Positions 25,109 through 33,560 of a stretch of 64,000 nt of DNA are shown here, piece by piece. Made by a program: the position numbers and the translations under genes. This DNA comes from JAEZDC01 sp036676415. GTDB taxonomy: Bacteria > Bacteroidota > Bacteroidia > Chitinophagales > Chitinophagaceae. Each line of letters opens with the position of its first letter. Positions within the stretch are counted from its first letter, which is position 1. The notes under the pieces are model-generated. The model did not search any database and was not told where the DNA came from. It saw nothing but the letters and a program-made list of their open reading frames with translations. The stretch spans positions 434,001 to 498,000 of the forward strand of contig JAKFCX010000015.1 in assembly GCA_036676415.1 (NCBI GenBank), written 5' to 3'.

Positions 25109-26836
25109 TTACAACTTCTCCATTTCCTCCCTCACAAACTCCATCAGCGTCTTAATATGAGCAGGAGAAAAATCAAACTTCAACCCTGCAGCTTCATATA
25201 ACTCCGGTAAAGTTTTCGTTCCACCAAGACTTAAGGCTTTCATGTAATTATCCAAAGCCTGCTGCGGATTCTTTTTGTATTGCATCCACATACCAATGGC
25301 TCCAAGCTGTGCAATGCCATATTCAATGTAATAAAATGGAACTTCAAACAAATGCAGCTGACGCTGCCAGCTGATCTTCCTGTATTCATCCAATCCTGAA
25401 ACATCAATTGACCCGGAAGTAAATTCATTCATGATCCGAACCCAGTTCTCTGTTCTTTCTTCAATAGTATGATTTGGATTCTCATAAACCCAATGCTGAA
25501 ATTTATCTATCGTAGCGATCCATGGGAATATTGTGATCACTCGTTCTAACTGGTGTTCTTTTGCTCTCCTCAGATCATCTTCATTATCAAAAAAAGCTTT
25601 CCAGTGATCCATGCTGAATAATTCCATTGCCATGCTGGCAACCTCGGCAATTTCCATTGGATATTCTTTGAAAGCACTCAGTTCAAGATGGTGTGCAAGA
25701 AAAGAATGAATAGCATGACCACCTTCATGCACCATCGTTGTTACATCATGCATCTGACCTGCAGCATTCATAAAAATAAAAGGAGCACCACTTTCGGCTA
25801 ATGGACAATTATAACCACCTGGAGCTTTTCCTTTCCTGCTTTCGAGATCAAGATGACCCATCTGTTTCATCTTAGTAATGCAATCTGCGAAAAATGGATT
25901 CAGTTCACGGAAACATTTTAATGTCTTCTCTAACAACTCTTCCCCTGTATTGAAAGGAGTTAGTGGTTTTACACCTTCAGGTTCTGCTTCAGTATCCCAT
26001 GGTCTTAAAGTGTCTAAGCCAAGCTTCTTTCTTTTCTTCTCATAGATCTTATCAACCAAGGGCAACACATGTTCTTTCACTGATTCCTGGAACTTGAAGC
26101 TGTCTTCTTTGGTATAATCGAACCTTCCCAGTTCAACAAAACGATAATCCCTGTAGTTATCAAAGCCGGCATTTTTTGCTATCTTATCTCTTCTCTCTAC
26201 CAGCTGACTGTACAGTTCATGCAAAGCATCCTTGTCCTCTGCTCTTCTTCCATTGATCTTGCGGTAAACTTCTTCCCGCTTATTCCTGTCGGAGCTTTCT
26301 AAGAACTTTGATGCCTGTTGTAAAGTGTATTCCTGCCCATCAACAGTAACCATCATCTTACCGGAGATTACACCAAACTGTTGCTGCATTACACTCAGCT
26401 CGGATTGCAGCGGAATATTTTCTTCCCTGAACAGCTCAATACTTTTCTTTACACTTCTCAGGTAGGTGAAGAATTTCTGCTCATCCAGTTCTTTTACAAA
26501 AGGCGATTCATACAATTTCCTGTTCAGCTTATCGGCATAAGGTTGCAGCTTCGGTTGTATCTGTGTACAGAAAAATGTAAATGATTCTTCTAATGACTTA
26601 TCTGTAGTATCACAGGTCATTTTTATTTGTCGCCAGCATGCATCTTCACTTACTACTGCTTCAGCTTCGCTCATGTCGTGCAGCCATTGTTCAAGATCAG
26701 CTCTTGAATTGATGGGTCTTTCCACAAGGTCTTTGAAAAAAGGTTCAACAGCTTCCCAGGTAGTCAACCTGAAGTCAGAGGGAATAAATTTTCTTGGAAG
26801 CTTTTCAATATTTGCACTCAATAATTCTGCTTTCAT
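25109..26836 (-). CDS. M3 family oligoendopeptidase
   Basis: A 575-residue zinc metallopeptidase of the oligoendopeptidase F type, which cleaves short peptides in the cytoplasm. The zinc site is HEGGH in TTMVHEGGHAIHSF, with the third ligand in the downstream AEVASMAMELFS. No signal peptide is present. The open frame extends 23 codons further upstream, through dispersed-repeat copy 6, but ATG 26836 gives the normal family N-terminus (MKAELLSANIEKLPRKFIP). Confidence 0.9.
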   Translation of the reverse strand: MKAELLSANIEKLPRKFIPSDFRLTTWEAVEPFFKDLVERPINSRADLEQWLHDMSEAEAVVSEDACWRQIKMTCDTTDKSLEESFTFFCTQIQPKLQPYADKLNRKLYESPFVKELDEQKFFTYLRSVKKSIELFREENIPLQSELSVMQQQFGVISGKMMVTVDGQEYTLQQASKFLESSDRNKREEVYRKINGRRAEDKDALHELYSQLVERRDKIAKNAGFDNYRDYRFVELGRFDYTKEDSFKFQESVKEHVLPLVDKIYEKKRKKLGLDTLRPWDTEAEPEGVKPLTPFNTGEELLEKTLKCFRELNPFFADCITKMKQMGHLDLESRKGKAPGGYNCPLAESGAPFIFMNAAGQMHDVTTMVHEGGHAIHSFLAHHLELSAFKEYPMEIAEVASMAMELFSMDHWKAFFDNEDDLRRAKEHQLERVITIFPWIATIDKFQHWVYENPNHTIEERTENWVRIMNEFTSGSIDVSGLDEYRKISWQRQLHLFEVPFYYIEYGIAQLGAIGMWMQYKKNPQQALDNYMKALSLGGTKTLPELYEAAGLKFDFSPAHIKTLMEFVREEMEKL

Positions 26837-26883
26837 AAATAATCGGTTTATGATCTCGGCTTCAGTATTACTATGAATCTTCT

Positions 26884-26903
26884 CTTGCGTCGCACACTTG
26901 TGC
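26884..26903 (+). repeat. Dispersed intergenic repeat, GCG type (copy 6)
   Basis: CTTGCGTCGCACACTTGTGC. It lies 47 bases upstream of the M3 peptidase ATG, in the leader region and on the opposite strand. Confidence 0.75.
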
Positions 26904-26931
26904 AAAAGATATGCTAATCAGCAGGCAGGAA

Positions 26932-26969
26932 ATACACAGGCACAGAAAACATTCTCTGTGCCTGTGTAT
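26932..26969. terminator. 15-bp perfect hairpin after DUF5606 gene
   Basis: ATACACAGGCACAGA (26932-26946) pairs with TCTGTGCCTGTGTAT (26955-26969) around an 8-base loop. On the minus strand it follows the DUF5606 stop by 12 bases and ends in TTTCC, so it is a poor classic terminator. The ACACAG/GCACAGA wording resembles the solo TIR elements. Confidence 0.55.
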
Positions 26970-26981
26970 CTATGTGGTAAG

Positions 26982-27560
26982 TTATTCTTCGCTAGATTTC
27001 TTTTTAGCAGCCTTTTTCTTTGGCTTCTCTTCAGCAACTGCAGTATCAGCTTCGTCACCTGCTTTCTTTTTTGCAGCTTTCTTTGGCTTTGCTTCCGTTT
27101 CTTCAGTTGCTACTTCTTCAACGATCTCTTGCAACTCATCTAATGTTGGTTCTTCAGAGCTTTCTTCTTCTTCCTGTTCGGTCAGCTTGATCTCAATATT
27201 ATTATCTTTTAGTATGCTGAACCACTTCACCATTTTCTTCATATCACTTGCATACACTCTTTCAAAATCCATTTCCGGGTAAACTTTTTTAAAGTATGCA
27301 GTAATGGCTTTTGGATCTTTATCAGAAGGTAAAGCTTCTTTACTTTCTTCCATAGCCTTAAAAACATCCACCAGGTTTACGTTTTCACGCTCTGTATATA
27401 CTTCAATACTCTCTAAGTGAGAGAAATTATGTACCCTGCTGCTCACGAATTTTGTGCTCTTATCTTCTAACGATTTAACGATAGCGCCATCCGATTTACT
27501 GGTAACTAATTCAAATAAACCGCCTAATCCTGTAACTGAAATGATCCTGTTGTAATCCAT
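26982..27560 (-). CDS. DUF5606 family protein with Lys/Ala-rich tail
   Basis: A 192-residue protein. Residues 1-125 match the Bacteroidota DUF5606 family (MDYNRIISVTGLGGLFELV, DPKAITAYFKKVYPEMDFERVY). The last 60 residues are low complexity: an acidic part (EEEESSEEPTLDEL) followed by lysine-alanine repeats (KPKKAAKKKAG, KPKKKAAKKKSSEE) like histone H1 tails. Function is unknown; a nucleic-acid-binding tail is inferred. I chose ATG 27560, since the upstream open frame lacks an ATG and family similarity. Confidence 0.85.
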   Translation of the reverse strand: MDYNRIISVTGLGGLFELVTSKSDGAIVKSLEDKSTKFVSSRVHNFSHLESIEVYTERENVNLVDVFKAMEESKEALPSDKDPKAITAYFKKVYPEMDFERVYASDMKKMVKWFSILKDNNIEIKLTEQEEEESSEEPTLDELQEIVEEVATEETEAKPKKAAKKKAGDEADTAVAEEKPKKKAAKKKSSEE

Positions 27561-27628
27561 ATAACAATAAAATTTGAGGGCTGCAAGATAATCAAAATGA
27601 ATTTGCAATCCCTTATTTGGAATTTCTC

Positions 27629-28303
27629 TTAAATGTATCTTTTAAAGGCCGATAAGTACTTGTTAATATAGTCCTGCTTGAGTTTCAGCTTGTACTGCAT
27701 TATAAACCTCGGATGTGCAACAGCTTCCACATTTTTGAACCATCCGTAATCCTTATTCAACCCTGATAGATACTTGAAGTTTTCTCCCTCACCAATACAA
27801 AAACAAACATCCCTGTTCAGACCAAAAGCTAGTTGTTTTTCCATACAATCCACTACAAAAGGCCTTATCTGCTCCTTTAGTTGTTTGTCGTCGTAATAGT
27901 TCAGGTTTTTGCCGTCTTTTATAAAGCCCAGCGGACTAACAGCAGAAATATAGATGTCTTTATAAAAAGCGGTTACACCACCATAAGCCTGCATCATTTC
28001 ATACATAAAAACAGATGACAGTTCCGGTTTCTTTGGCCATGGATTCGGAATGCCGCAATCCTTTTCTAGTCTTATCGGGTCAGTGAATGGAAGACCTGTA
28101 ATTCCACCACCAAACCTTCCTGGATTGATTCCGATCAGCAGGTATCGTGGCTTCTCATCATCATAAAATTTTTGATAAAAGCGGTTGCAGACTTTTCTTA
28201 CCTCTTCATTTTTATGCACATCCAATACTTCTGTTCCCTTTGATAACTTAACAGGAAACTTAAGGTTGAACAGAAACTCTGTGATTTTATCTGCAACGCT
28301 CAT
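27629..28303 (-). CDS. Uracil-DNA glycosylase family protein (SMUG2/DUF4918-like)
   Basis: A 224-residue member of the uracil-DNA glycosylase superfamily. Motif 1 is GINPGRFGGGITGLPF and motif 2 is HPRFIMQYK near the C-terminus, as in the Bacteroidota SMUG2/DUF4918 group, which is expected to remove uracil or damaged pyrimidines from DNA. It lies upstream of the DUF5606 gene on the same strand and divergently from the VOC gene. Confidence 0.85.
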   Translation of the reverse strand: MSVADKITEFLFNLKFPVKLSKGTEVLDVHKNEEVRKVCNRFYQKFYDDEKPRYLLIGINPGRFGGGITGLPFTDPIRLEKDCGIPNPWPKKPELSSVFMYEMMQAYGGVTAFYKDIYISAVSPLGFIKDGKNLNYYDDKQLKEQIRPFVVDCMEKQLAFGLNRDVCFCIGEGENFKYLSGLNKDYGWFKNVEAVAHPRFIMQYKLKLKQDYINKYLSAFKRYI

Positions 28304-28367
28304 TTACATGAATGGTGTTTAATAATAATTTTTCCGCTTTATATTAGATGTCCAAAACTACTCTACT

Positions 28368-28757
28368 ATGCCTTTCAAAAATGCGATCAGCTGGTTTGAA
28401 ATACCCGCTACTGATCTTGACCGTGCGACCAAATTTTATGAAACAATATTTGGAGTAACGCTGGCTCCATTAGACCTGGATAACATTAAAATGAGAATGT
28501 TTCCATTGGAAGATCAAATGGATGGAGTGGGGGGTGCTTTGGTTGACAGTAGTGGTTTTCATAAACCTTCTGCAACAGATGGTCCATTGATTTATCTTAA
28601 TGGTAATCCTGATCTTCAAACGGTATTGGATAAAGTGGAAGCTGCAGGAGGGAAGATCATGGTGCCAAAGACAGAAATATCACCAGAATATGGTTTTATG
28701 GGTGTTTTTATTGACACTGAAGGAAATCGTATAGGTTTGCACAGTATCCCACAGTAA
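28368..28757 (+). CDS. VOC family protein
   Basis: A 129-residue glyoxalase/bleomycin-resistance-fold protein (vicinal oxygen chelate). Seen are ISWFEIPATDLDRATKFYETIFG at the start, and the second beta-alpha unit ending GVFIDTEGNRIGLHS, with His and Glu residues where the fold binds metal. The substrate cannot be told. The SDR gene starts six bases downstream, making an operon. Confidence 0.87.
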   Translation: MPFKNAISWFEIPATDLDRATKFYETIFGVTLAPLDLDNIKMRMFPLEDQMDGVGGALVDSSGFHKPSATDGPLIYLNGNPDLQTVLDKVEAAGGKIMVPKTEISPEYGFMGVFIDTEGNRIGLHSIPQ

Positions 28758-28763
28758 TAACAC

Positions 28764-29582
28764 ATGAGTTTCAAAAACAGAACAGCATTCATTACCGGAG
28801 CAAGTAGAGGTATTGGTAAAGCCATTGCCTTGAAGCTTGCATCAGAAGGAGCCAATATTATTGTTGCCGCCAAAAGTGTTGAGGAGAATCCCAAACTTGG
28901 AGGAACTATTTTTTCTGCCGCTAAGGAAATAGAAGAAGCAGGTGGAAAAGCTTTGGCTGTTCAACTTGATATTCGGGATGAGGAAAATATCAAGACTGCA
29001 GTAGAAAAAGCGGCTGCCACTTTCGGTGGAATTGATATACTCATCAATAATGCCTCAGCAATCCAATTGAGCAATACGGAACAGACAGAAGCGAAACGGT
29101 TCGACCTGATGCACGACATCAATGTTCGTGGTACATTCTTTATGACGAGGAATTGCCTTCCGCATTTGAAGAAAGGCAACAATGCACATATACTTACGTT
29201 GTCTCCACCATTGAACATGAAACTCAAGTGGTTTAAATCTCATCTTGCTTATACGCTTAGCAAGTATAATATGAGCATGATGGCCTTGGGTTGGAGTGAA
29301 GAGTTTAAACAGTATGGTATTGCATCTAATGCATTATGGCCAAGAACGACTATTGATACAGCTGCGGTAAGAAATTTATTAGGTGGTGATGCTTTAGCAA
29401 AAATGAGTCGAACAACAGATATTATAGCTGATGCTGTTTATTACATTCTAAGCCAGCCATCTTCAGAATGTACAGGCAATACTTTTATTGATGAAGAAGT
29501 ATTGGCAAAGGCAGGAATTACAGACCTTGATAAATATTCAGTTGTTCCTGGTGGGCAGTTGTATAATGACCTGTTTCTATAA
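28764..29582 (+). CDS. SDR family oxidoreductase (HSDL2-like)
   Basis: A 272-residue short-chain dehydrogenase. The cofactor site is TGASRGIG and the catalytic residues are Ser in ILTLSPP and Tyr/Lys in AYTLSKYNM. The insert VAAKSVEENPKLGGTI after the second strand is characteristic of the hydroxysteroid-dehydrogenase-like protein 2 group, which is linked to lipid metabolism, without the SCP2 domain of the animal protein. The specific substrate is unknown. Part of the VOC-SDR-DUF6265-DUF488 run. Confidence 0.88.
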   Translation: MSFKNRTAFITGASRGIGKAIALKLASEGANIIVAAKSVEENPKLGGTIFSAAKEIEEAGGKALAVQLDIRDEENIKTAVEKAAATFGGIDILINNASAIQLSNTEQTEAKRFDLMHDINVRGTFFMTRNCLPHLKKGNNAHILTLSPPLNMKLKWFKSHLAYTLSKYNMSMMALGWSEEFKQYGIASNALWPRTTIDTAAVRNLLGGDALAKMSRTTDIIADAVYYILSQPSSECTGNTFIDEEVLAKAGITDLDKYSVVPGGQLYNDLFL

Positions 29583-29591
29583 ACACATTTT

Positions 29592-30050
29592 ATGAAACGC
29601 ATTTTTGTTTTCGCCTGTGTGATTTTATTGTTTGCTTTTGTTTCTGATGATGTGTTTAAGCAACTTCACAAACTTTCAGGAACATGGGTGATGAAAACGG
29701 AAAAAGGAACAATAAATGAGTTGTGGGATATCGAAAACGATAACCTGATGACCGGTGCAAGCTTCTTCGTAACGAAAGACACGATGGTTATGGAGAAAAT
29801 GACACTACGGAAAGAGGGCAACGATATTTTTTATATACCAACTGTAGAAGGGCAAAATAATAATCAACCAGTAAGGTTTAAGCTATTAAAATTTAATAAG
29901 AACACCTTCATTTTTGAGAATAAATCACATGATTTTCCCCAGCGAATCATTTACAGGTTTGTGAATAATGATTCTATTGTTGCACGAATTGAAGGAGAAG
30001 TAAAGGGCAAGAAAAAGTTCCAGGATTATTTCTACAGCAGGAGTAAGTAG
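29592..30050 (+). CDS. DUF6265 family secreted protein
   Basis: A 152-residue protein with a signal-like N-terminus (MKRIFVFACVILLFAFVS). The rest is a lipocalin-like beta domain with the family pattern LSGTWVMKTEKGTINELW, MTGASFFV, and ENKSHDFPQRIIYRF. The function of DUF6265 is unknown; the fold suggests binding of a small hydrophobic ligand outside the cytoplasm. It begins nine bases after the SDR gene. Confidence 0.8.
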   Translation: MKRIFVFACVILLFAFVSDDVFKQLHKLSGTWVMKTEKGTINELWDIENDNLMTGASFFVTKDTMVMEKMTLRKEGNDIFYIPTVEGQNNNQPVRFKLLKFNKNTFIFENKSHDFPQRIIYRFVNNDSIVARIEGEVKGKKKFQDYFYSRSK

Positions 30051-30075
30051 GTTTGATTTTTGGATCGTCTTTCTT

Positions 30076-30624
30076 ATGGCTCAGTCACATCAAATATGGA
30101 CAATCGGTCATTCAAACAGAACGATAGAAACTTTTATTGATAATCTTGTATCTCACAATATTCAGCTGATTGTTGATGTAAGGCAGTTCCCAGGCTCAAG
30201 AAAATATCCATACTTCAACAAGGAACAAATAGAGGCAACACTCAGGGAAAATAATATTGGCTACCGGCACATTATTGAATTGGGTGGAAGAAGAAAACCT
30301 GCCAAAGACTCACCCAATATCACCTGGAAGAATGCTGCATTCAGGGCTTATGCAGATTATATGGAAACAGATGATTTTGCTAGAGCAGTGAATAAGCTTG
30401 AACAACTTGCAGCAAAACAAAATACTGCTTACATGTGTTCTGAAGCTGTATGGTGGAGTTGCCATCGTTCAATGATCTCAGATTACCTCAAAGCAAATGG
30501 ATGGAAGGTGATGCATATTATGGATATCAATAAAGTAACCGAACATCCTTATACTTCACCTGCAAGAATTGTTGATGGGAAACTCACTTACAGGCCGGAT
30601 AATGATCAACTTTTGTTTACCTAA
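30076..30624 (+). CDS. DUF488 family protein
   Basis: A 182-residue protein of the DUF488 family. Recognised by WTIGHSNRTIETFI, VDVRQFPGSRKYPYFNKE, ELGGRRKP and CSEAVWWSCHRSMISDYL; the Cys-rich last motif with CHR looks catalytic. The biochemical role is unsettled. The gene converges with lysS, with six bases between stops. Confidence 0.87.
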   Translation: MAQSHQIWTIGHSNRTIETFIDNLVSHNIQLIVDVRQFPGSRKYPYFNKEQIEATLRENNIGYRHIIELGGRRKPAKDSPNITWKNAAFRAYADYMETDDFARAVNKLEQLAAKQNTAYMCSEAVWWSCHRSMISDYLKANGWKVMHIMDINKVTEHPYTSPARIVDGKLTYRPDNDQLLFT

Positions 30625-30630
30625 TAATGA

Positions 30631-32154
30631 TTATGCTTCATCCATTTTCTCTGGTCTCATCTGCGGAAACAACAACACATCCTGTATCGAAGGCTGGTTC
30701 GTCATCAACATACACAAACGATCAATACCAATCCCAATTCCTGATGTTGGCGGCATACCGTACTCCAATGCTCTTAAGAAATCATGATCAATGAACATGG
30801 CTTCCAAATCACCTCTTTCCATTAATCGAACCTGCTCTTCAAATCTTTCACGCTGATCAATCGGATCATTCAGCTCAGAATATGCATTGGCTATTTCTTT
30901 TCCGTTGATCATTAATTCAAATCTTTCAACCAAACCTTCTTTGCTCCTGTGTTTTTTGGTGAGTGGACTCATCTCAACAGGATAATCAATGATGAACGTT
31001 GGTTGTATGAAAGTAGCTTCTGAAGTTTCACTGAATATTTCATCTATCAACTTGCCTTTACCAATATTGGTCGGTACATCAATTTTTAGTTTTTTGCAAA
31101 CATCTCTTAAACCAGCTTCATCCATAGTGCTGATATCAATGCCCGTATTTTCTTTCACTGCTTCAAAAATGCTGATGCGTTTAAATGGTGCTTTAAAGCT
31201 GATGGTTGTATCTCCAACTTGAACATCAGTTGTGCCATGAATGGCTAAAGCAATCTTCTCTAACATCTGCTCAGTGATTTCCATCATCCAGAAATAATCT
31301 TTGTATGCAGTGTACCATTCCAGAATAGTGAACTCAGGATTATGTGTTCTGTCCATACCCTCGTTCCTGAAATTCCGGCTGAATTCATATACCCAATCGA
31401 AACCACCAACGATCAGTCTTTTCAGATATAATTCATTGGCAATTCTTAAATAAAAAGGAACATCCAGGGCATTATGGTGAGTGATGAAAGGCCTTGCTGC
31501 AGCACCACCAGGAATTGATTGCAAAACAGGTGTGTCGACTTCCAATGCACCTTTTTCGTTCAGGAAGTTTCTCATCGTGTTGATGAGAATTGTTCTTTTG
31601 ATAAACGTATCTTTTACATCAGGGTTGATGATCAGATCAGCATATCGTTGCCGATAACGAAACTCAGGATCTGTTACTGCATCAAACACATTTCCTTCTT
31701 CATCTCTTTTTACAACAGGTAAGGGCTTTAATGATTTGGTGAGTAAAGTGAAGCTTTGTGCATGAACCGATATTTCGCCCATTTTTGTTCTGAAAACAAA
31801 ACCGGTAACACCGATGATGTCTCCAAGATCAACAAGGTGCTTGATCACTTTATCGAAAAAGCTTTTGTCTTCACCTTCACACACATCATCTCTCTTCACG
31901 TACAACTGTATGATGCCTTTTGAATCCTGTATCTTAATAAAGAACACTTTGCCTTTATCGTTGATGCTCATGATCCTTCCGGCAACACAAACATTGCTGA
32001 AGTCAGCTGCCGTTTCTTCAGAGAAAGATTCTTTTATGTCAGTTGAATGGTGAGTGATTGGATATAAGGGTGCAGGATAAGGATCAACACCTAAATCCTG
32101 TAATTGCTTTAGTTTATCACGACGAATGATCTCCTGCTCAGATAAATGGTTCAT
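30631..32154 (-). CDS. lysS: Lysine--tRNA ligase (class II)
   Basis: A 507-residue class II lysyl-tRNA synthetase. The N-terminal OB-fold anticodon domain (VCVAGRIMSINDKGKVFFIKI) is followed by the catalytic core with motif 1 around MRNFLNEKGALEVDTPVLQ, motif 2 FRNEGMDRTHNPEFT and motif 3 GIGIGIDRLCMLM. I preferred ATG 32154 to a GTG two codons upstream. A TATTTTTG -7 box lies 20 bases before it. Confidence 0.96.
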   Translation of the reverse strand: MNHLSEQEIIRRDKLKQLQDLGVDPYPAPLYPITHHSTDIKESFSEETAADFSNVCVAGRIMSINDKGKVFFIKIQDSKGIIQLYVKRDDVCEGEDKSFFDKVIKHLVDLGDIIGVTGFVFRTKMGEISVHAQSFTLLTKSLKPLPVVKRDEEGNVFDAVTDPEFRYRQRYADLIINPDVKDTFIKRTILINTMRNFLNEKGALEVDTPVLQSIPGGAAARPFITHHNALDVPFYLRIANELYLKRLIVGGFDWVYEFSRNFRNEGMDRTHNPEFTILEWYTAYKDYFWMMEITEQMLEKIALAIHGTTDVQVGDTTISFKAPFKRISIFEAVKENTGIDISTMDEAGLRDVCKKLKIDVPTNIGKGKLIDEIFSETSEATFIQPTFIIDYPVEMSPLTKKHRSKEGLVERFELMINGKEIANAYSELNDPIDQRERFEEQVRLMERGDLEAMFIDHDFLRALEYGMPPTSGIGIGIDRLCMLMTNQPSIQDVLLFPQMRPEKMDEA

Positions 32155-32174
32155 GCTCACTTTTGATTAGGCGG

Positions 32175-32182
32175 CAAAAATA
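32175..32182 (-). promoter_or_regulatory. -7 box of lysS
   Basis: TATTTTTG on the minus strand matches TAnnTTTG, 20 bases before the lysS ATG. Confidence 0.5.
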
Positions 32183-32257
32183 CAGTTTGAGAGGGAAAAG
32201 TCATTGGTCAATTAGTCATTGAAGATTATGCACTTAGCTCCAAATTACTATTAAGCT

Positions 32258-32280
32258 TCGTTGTGTCACTCCCTTGTACG
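32258..32280 (+). repeat. Dispersed intergenic repeat, GTG type (copy 7)
   Basis: TCGTTGTGTCACTC followed by CCTTGTACG, preceded by TACTATTAAGCT as in copy 2. Together with copy 8 in the opposite orientation it brackets an imperfect hairpin (TTCCTTGTTC...GAACAGGAA), forming one composite unit at 32258-32330. Confidence 0.75.
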
Positions 32281-32313
32281 GTTGTTTCCTTGTTCAGCAG
32301 TGAACAGGAACCT

Positions 32314-32330
32314 GAAGAGTGCGACGCAAG
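32314..32330 (-). repeat. Dispersed intergenic repeat, GCG type (copy 8)
   Basis: GAAGAGTGCGACGCAAG, preceded by GAACCT as in the copy 13 context. It is the inverted partner of copy 7 but carries the other core form. Confidence 0.7.
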
Positions 32331-32369
32331 AAAAGCATCAGGAAGGAACTGAAGATGGGTTAAAAAAAA

Positions 32370-33488
32370 TCATCTCCAAACACTATCAAACCCCGTATAA
32401 CCTTTAAATACAAATTTGAATTTACGGGTAGCATTGGTTTCAAAGCTTCCTCTCTTGGTGTAAATGGCCACGGCTCCACCAAAACTGAAACCTCCATTTA
32501 CTGCAGCAGGTGGATTGTACACTTTAATCATAGCTACCTCTGAAGGAGTTACATATATCGGATCACCCTGTTCCATCCTGAACTCATCTATGTAAACCAT
32601 CACAGGTTCATTTCTCCAGATCATCAGGTTGCCATCACTTGAAACGCTGAGGCCGGGGATTTTTGTAACAAGAAAACTTGGGATGTCCATGTAAGTCATT
32701 ATCTCGGAATCCTCCATTCCATCAAACACTCTTGCATTATCATCTTTGAACAAACCAGTGGAATAGAGATCATCGTATTGCGTTACTTTCTTTTTGCCTT
32801 TATATACAACGACTACTTCAGGGAGAATAGAATTCTGAAGCGTTTTCTCAAAGTTGAAAGTGTATGGTTGTAATGCTTGGGTATTTGTTTGCAGTTCAGG
32901 TTTTATATCTATGATCTGTGTATGAATAGCCAGTGGTGTAAAAGCAGAATCCAAAGGAGTGGCCACATCAATAAAAAGATCATTCTTTTTTACTTTTTTG
33001 CCTGGCGTGAAGATGAAAAGGGCCTGGTCTTCAAATAAAATATTTTTTAATAAGAAAGCACCTGAAGAACTGAGTTCAACACTGTTCACCAGCTTTTTAT
33101 CGCCTTTCATTTGTGCCATATAGTTAAGAGAGCTGTGTGAGTGATTGTTTTTTACCATGCCCTGTACACGAAAAAGACCTTTCTGTAAAACAAAGTTCAT
33201 TGCATATTTTCCGGGGGGAATTGAATCACCAATTGCTAAAGCTGCATCCAATACACCATTAAGAATGGGGTAACGGAATTTCCAGACCTGTCCTTTTTCA
33301 ATGTCCTGGATCCATACATTCATTGTTGCAGCGGAAAGACCTTTAGCTGCATGATCCGGAATTCTGCAGGAGAATTCGATACTATCTTTTGCAGCAAAAC
33401 TCAGCTTACTGAATTTGACAAGTATACTATCGTTGGCATTTGCGGTAAAAGCGAAGACTAAAAATAGAATGCTCAGAAAGGGTTTCAT
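32370..33488 (-). CDS. Secreted protein with TonB plug-like domain but no barrel
   Basis: A 372-residue protein with a signal peptide (MKPFLSILFLVFAFTANA). Residues 20-200 are beta-rich and resemble the MG2-type sandwich domains found before plug domains in Bacteroidota (MNVWIQDIEKGQ, LLKNILFEDQALFIF). Residues 230-355 form a TonB plug domain: FLVTKIPGLSVSSDGNLMIW, EPVMVYIDEFRM, and GGAVAIYTKRG. The protein then ends; the 22-strand barrel is missing and no barrel follows downstream. The reading frame is clean, so this is likely a real barrel-less class, perhaps a periplasmic partner, rather than decay. Confidence 0.75.
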   Translation of the reverse strand: MKPFLSILFLVFAFTANANDSILVKFSKLSFAAKDSIEFSCRIPDHAAKGLSAATMNVWIQDIEKGQVWKFRYPILNGVLDAALAIGDSIPPGKYAMNFVLQKGLFRVQGMVKNNHSHSSLNYMAQMKGDKKLVNSVELSSSGAFLLKNILFEDQALFIFTPGKKVKKNDLFIDVATPLDSAFTPLAIHTQIIDIKPELQTNTQALQPYTFNFEKTLQNSILPEVVVVYKGKKKVTQYDDLYSTGLFKDDNARVFDGMEDSEIMTYMDIPSFLVTKIPGLSVSSDGNLMIWRNEPVMVYIDEFRMEQGDPIYVTPSEVAMIKVYNPPAAVNGGFSFGGAVAIYTKRGSFETNATRKFKFVFKGYTGFDSVWR

Positions 33489-33548
33489 GGCACATATTTA
33501 ATTATTTCTGCCGAACATTTGAATTATTCTTTTATAAACGGACAGAAT

Positions 33549-33556
33549 TACTTTTG
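33549..33556 (+). promoter_or_regulatory. -7 box of the glycosyltransferase gene
   Basis: TACTTTTG matches TAnnTTTG and ends four bases before ATG 33561, implying an almost leaderless message. Confidence 0.5.
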
Positions 33557-33560
33557 CGGA

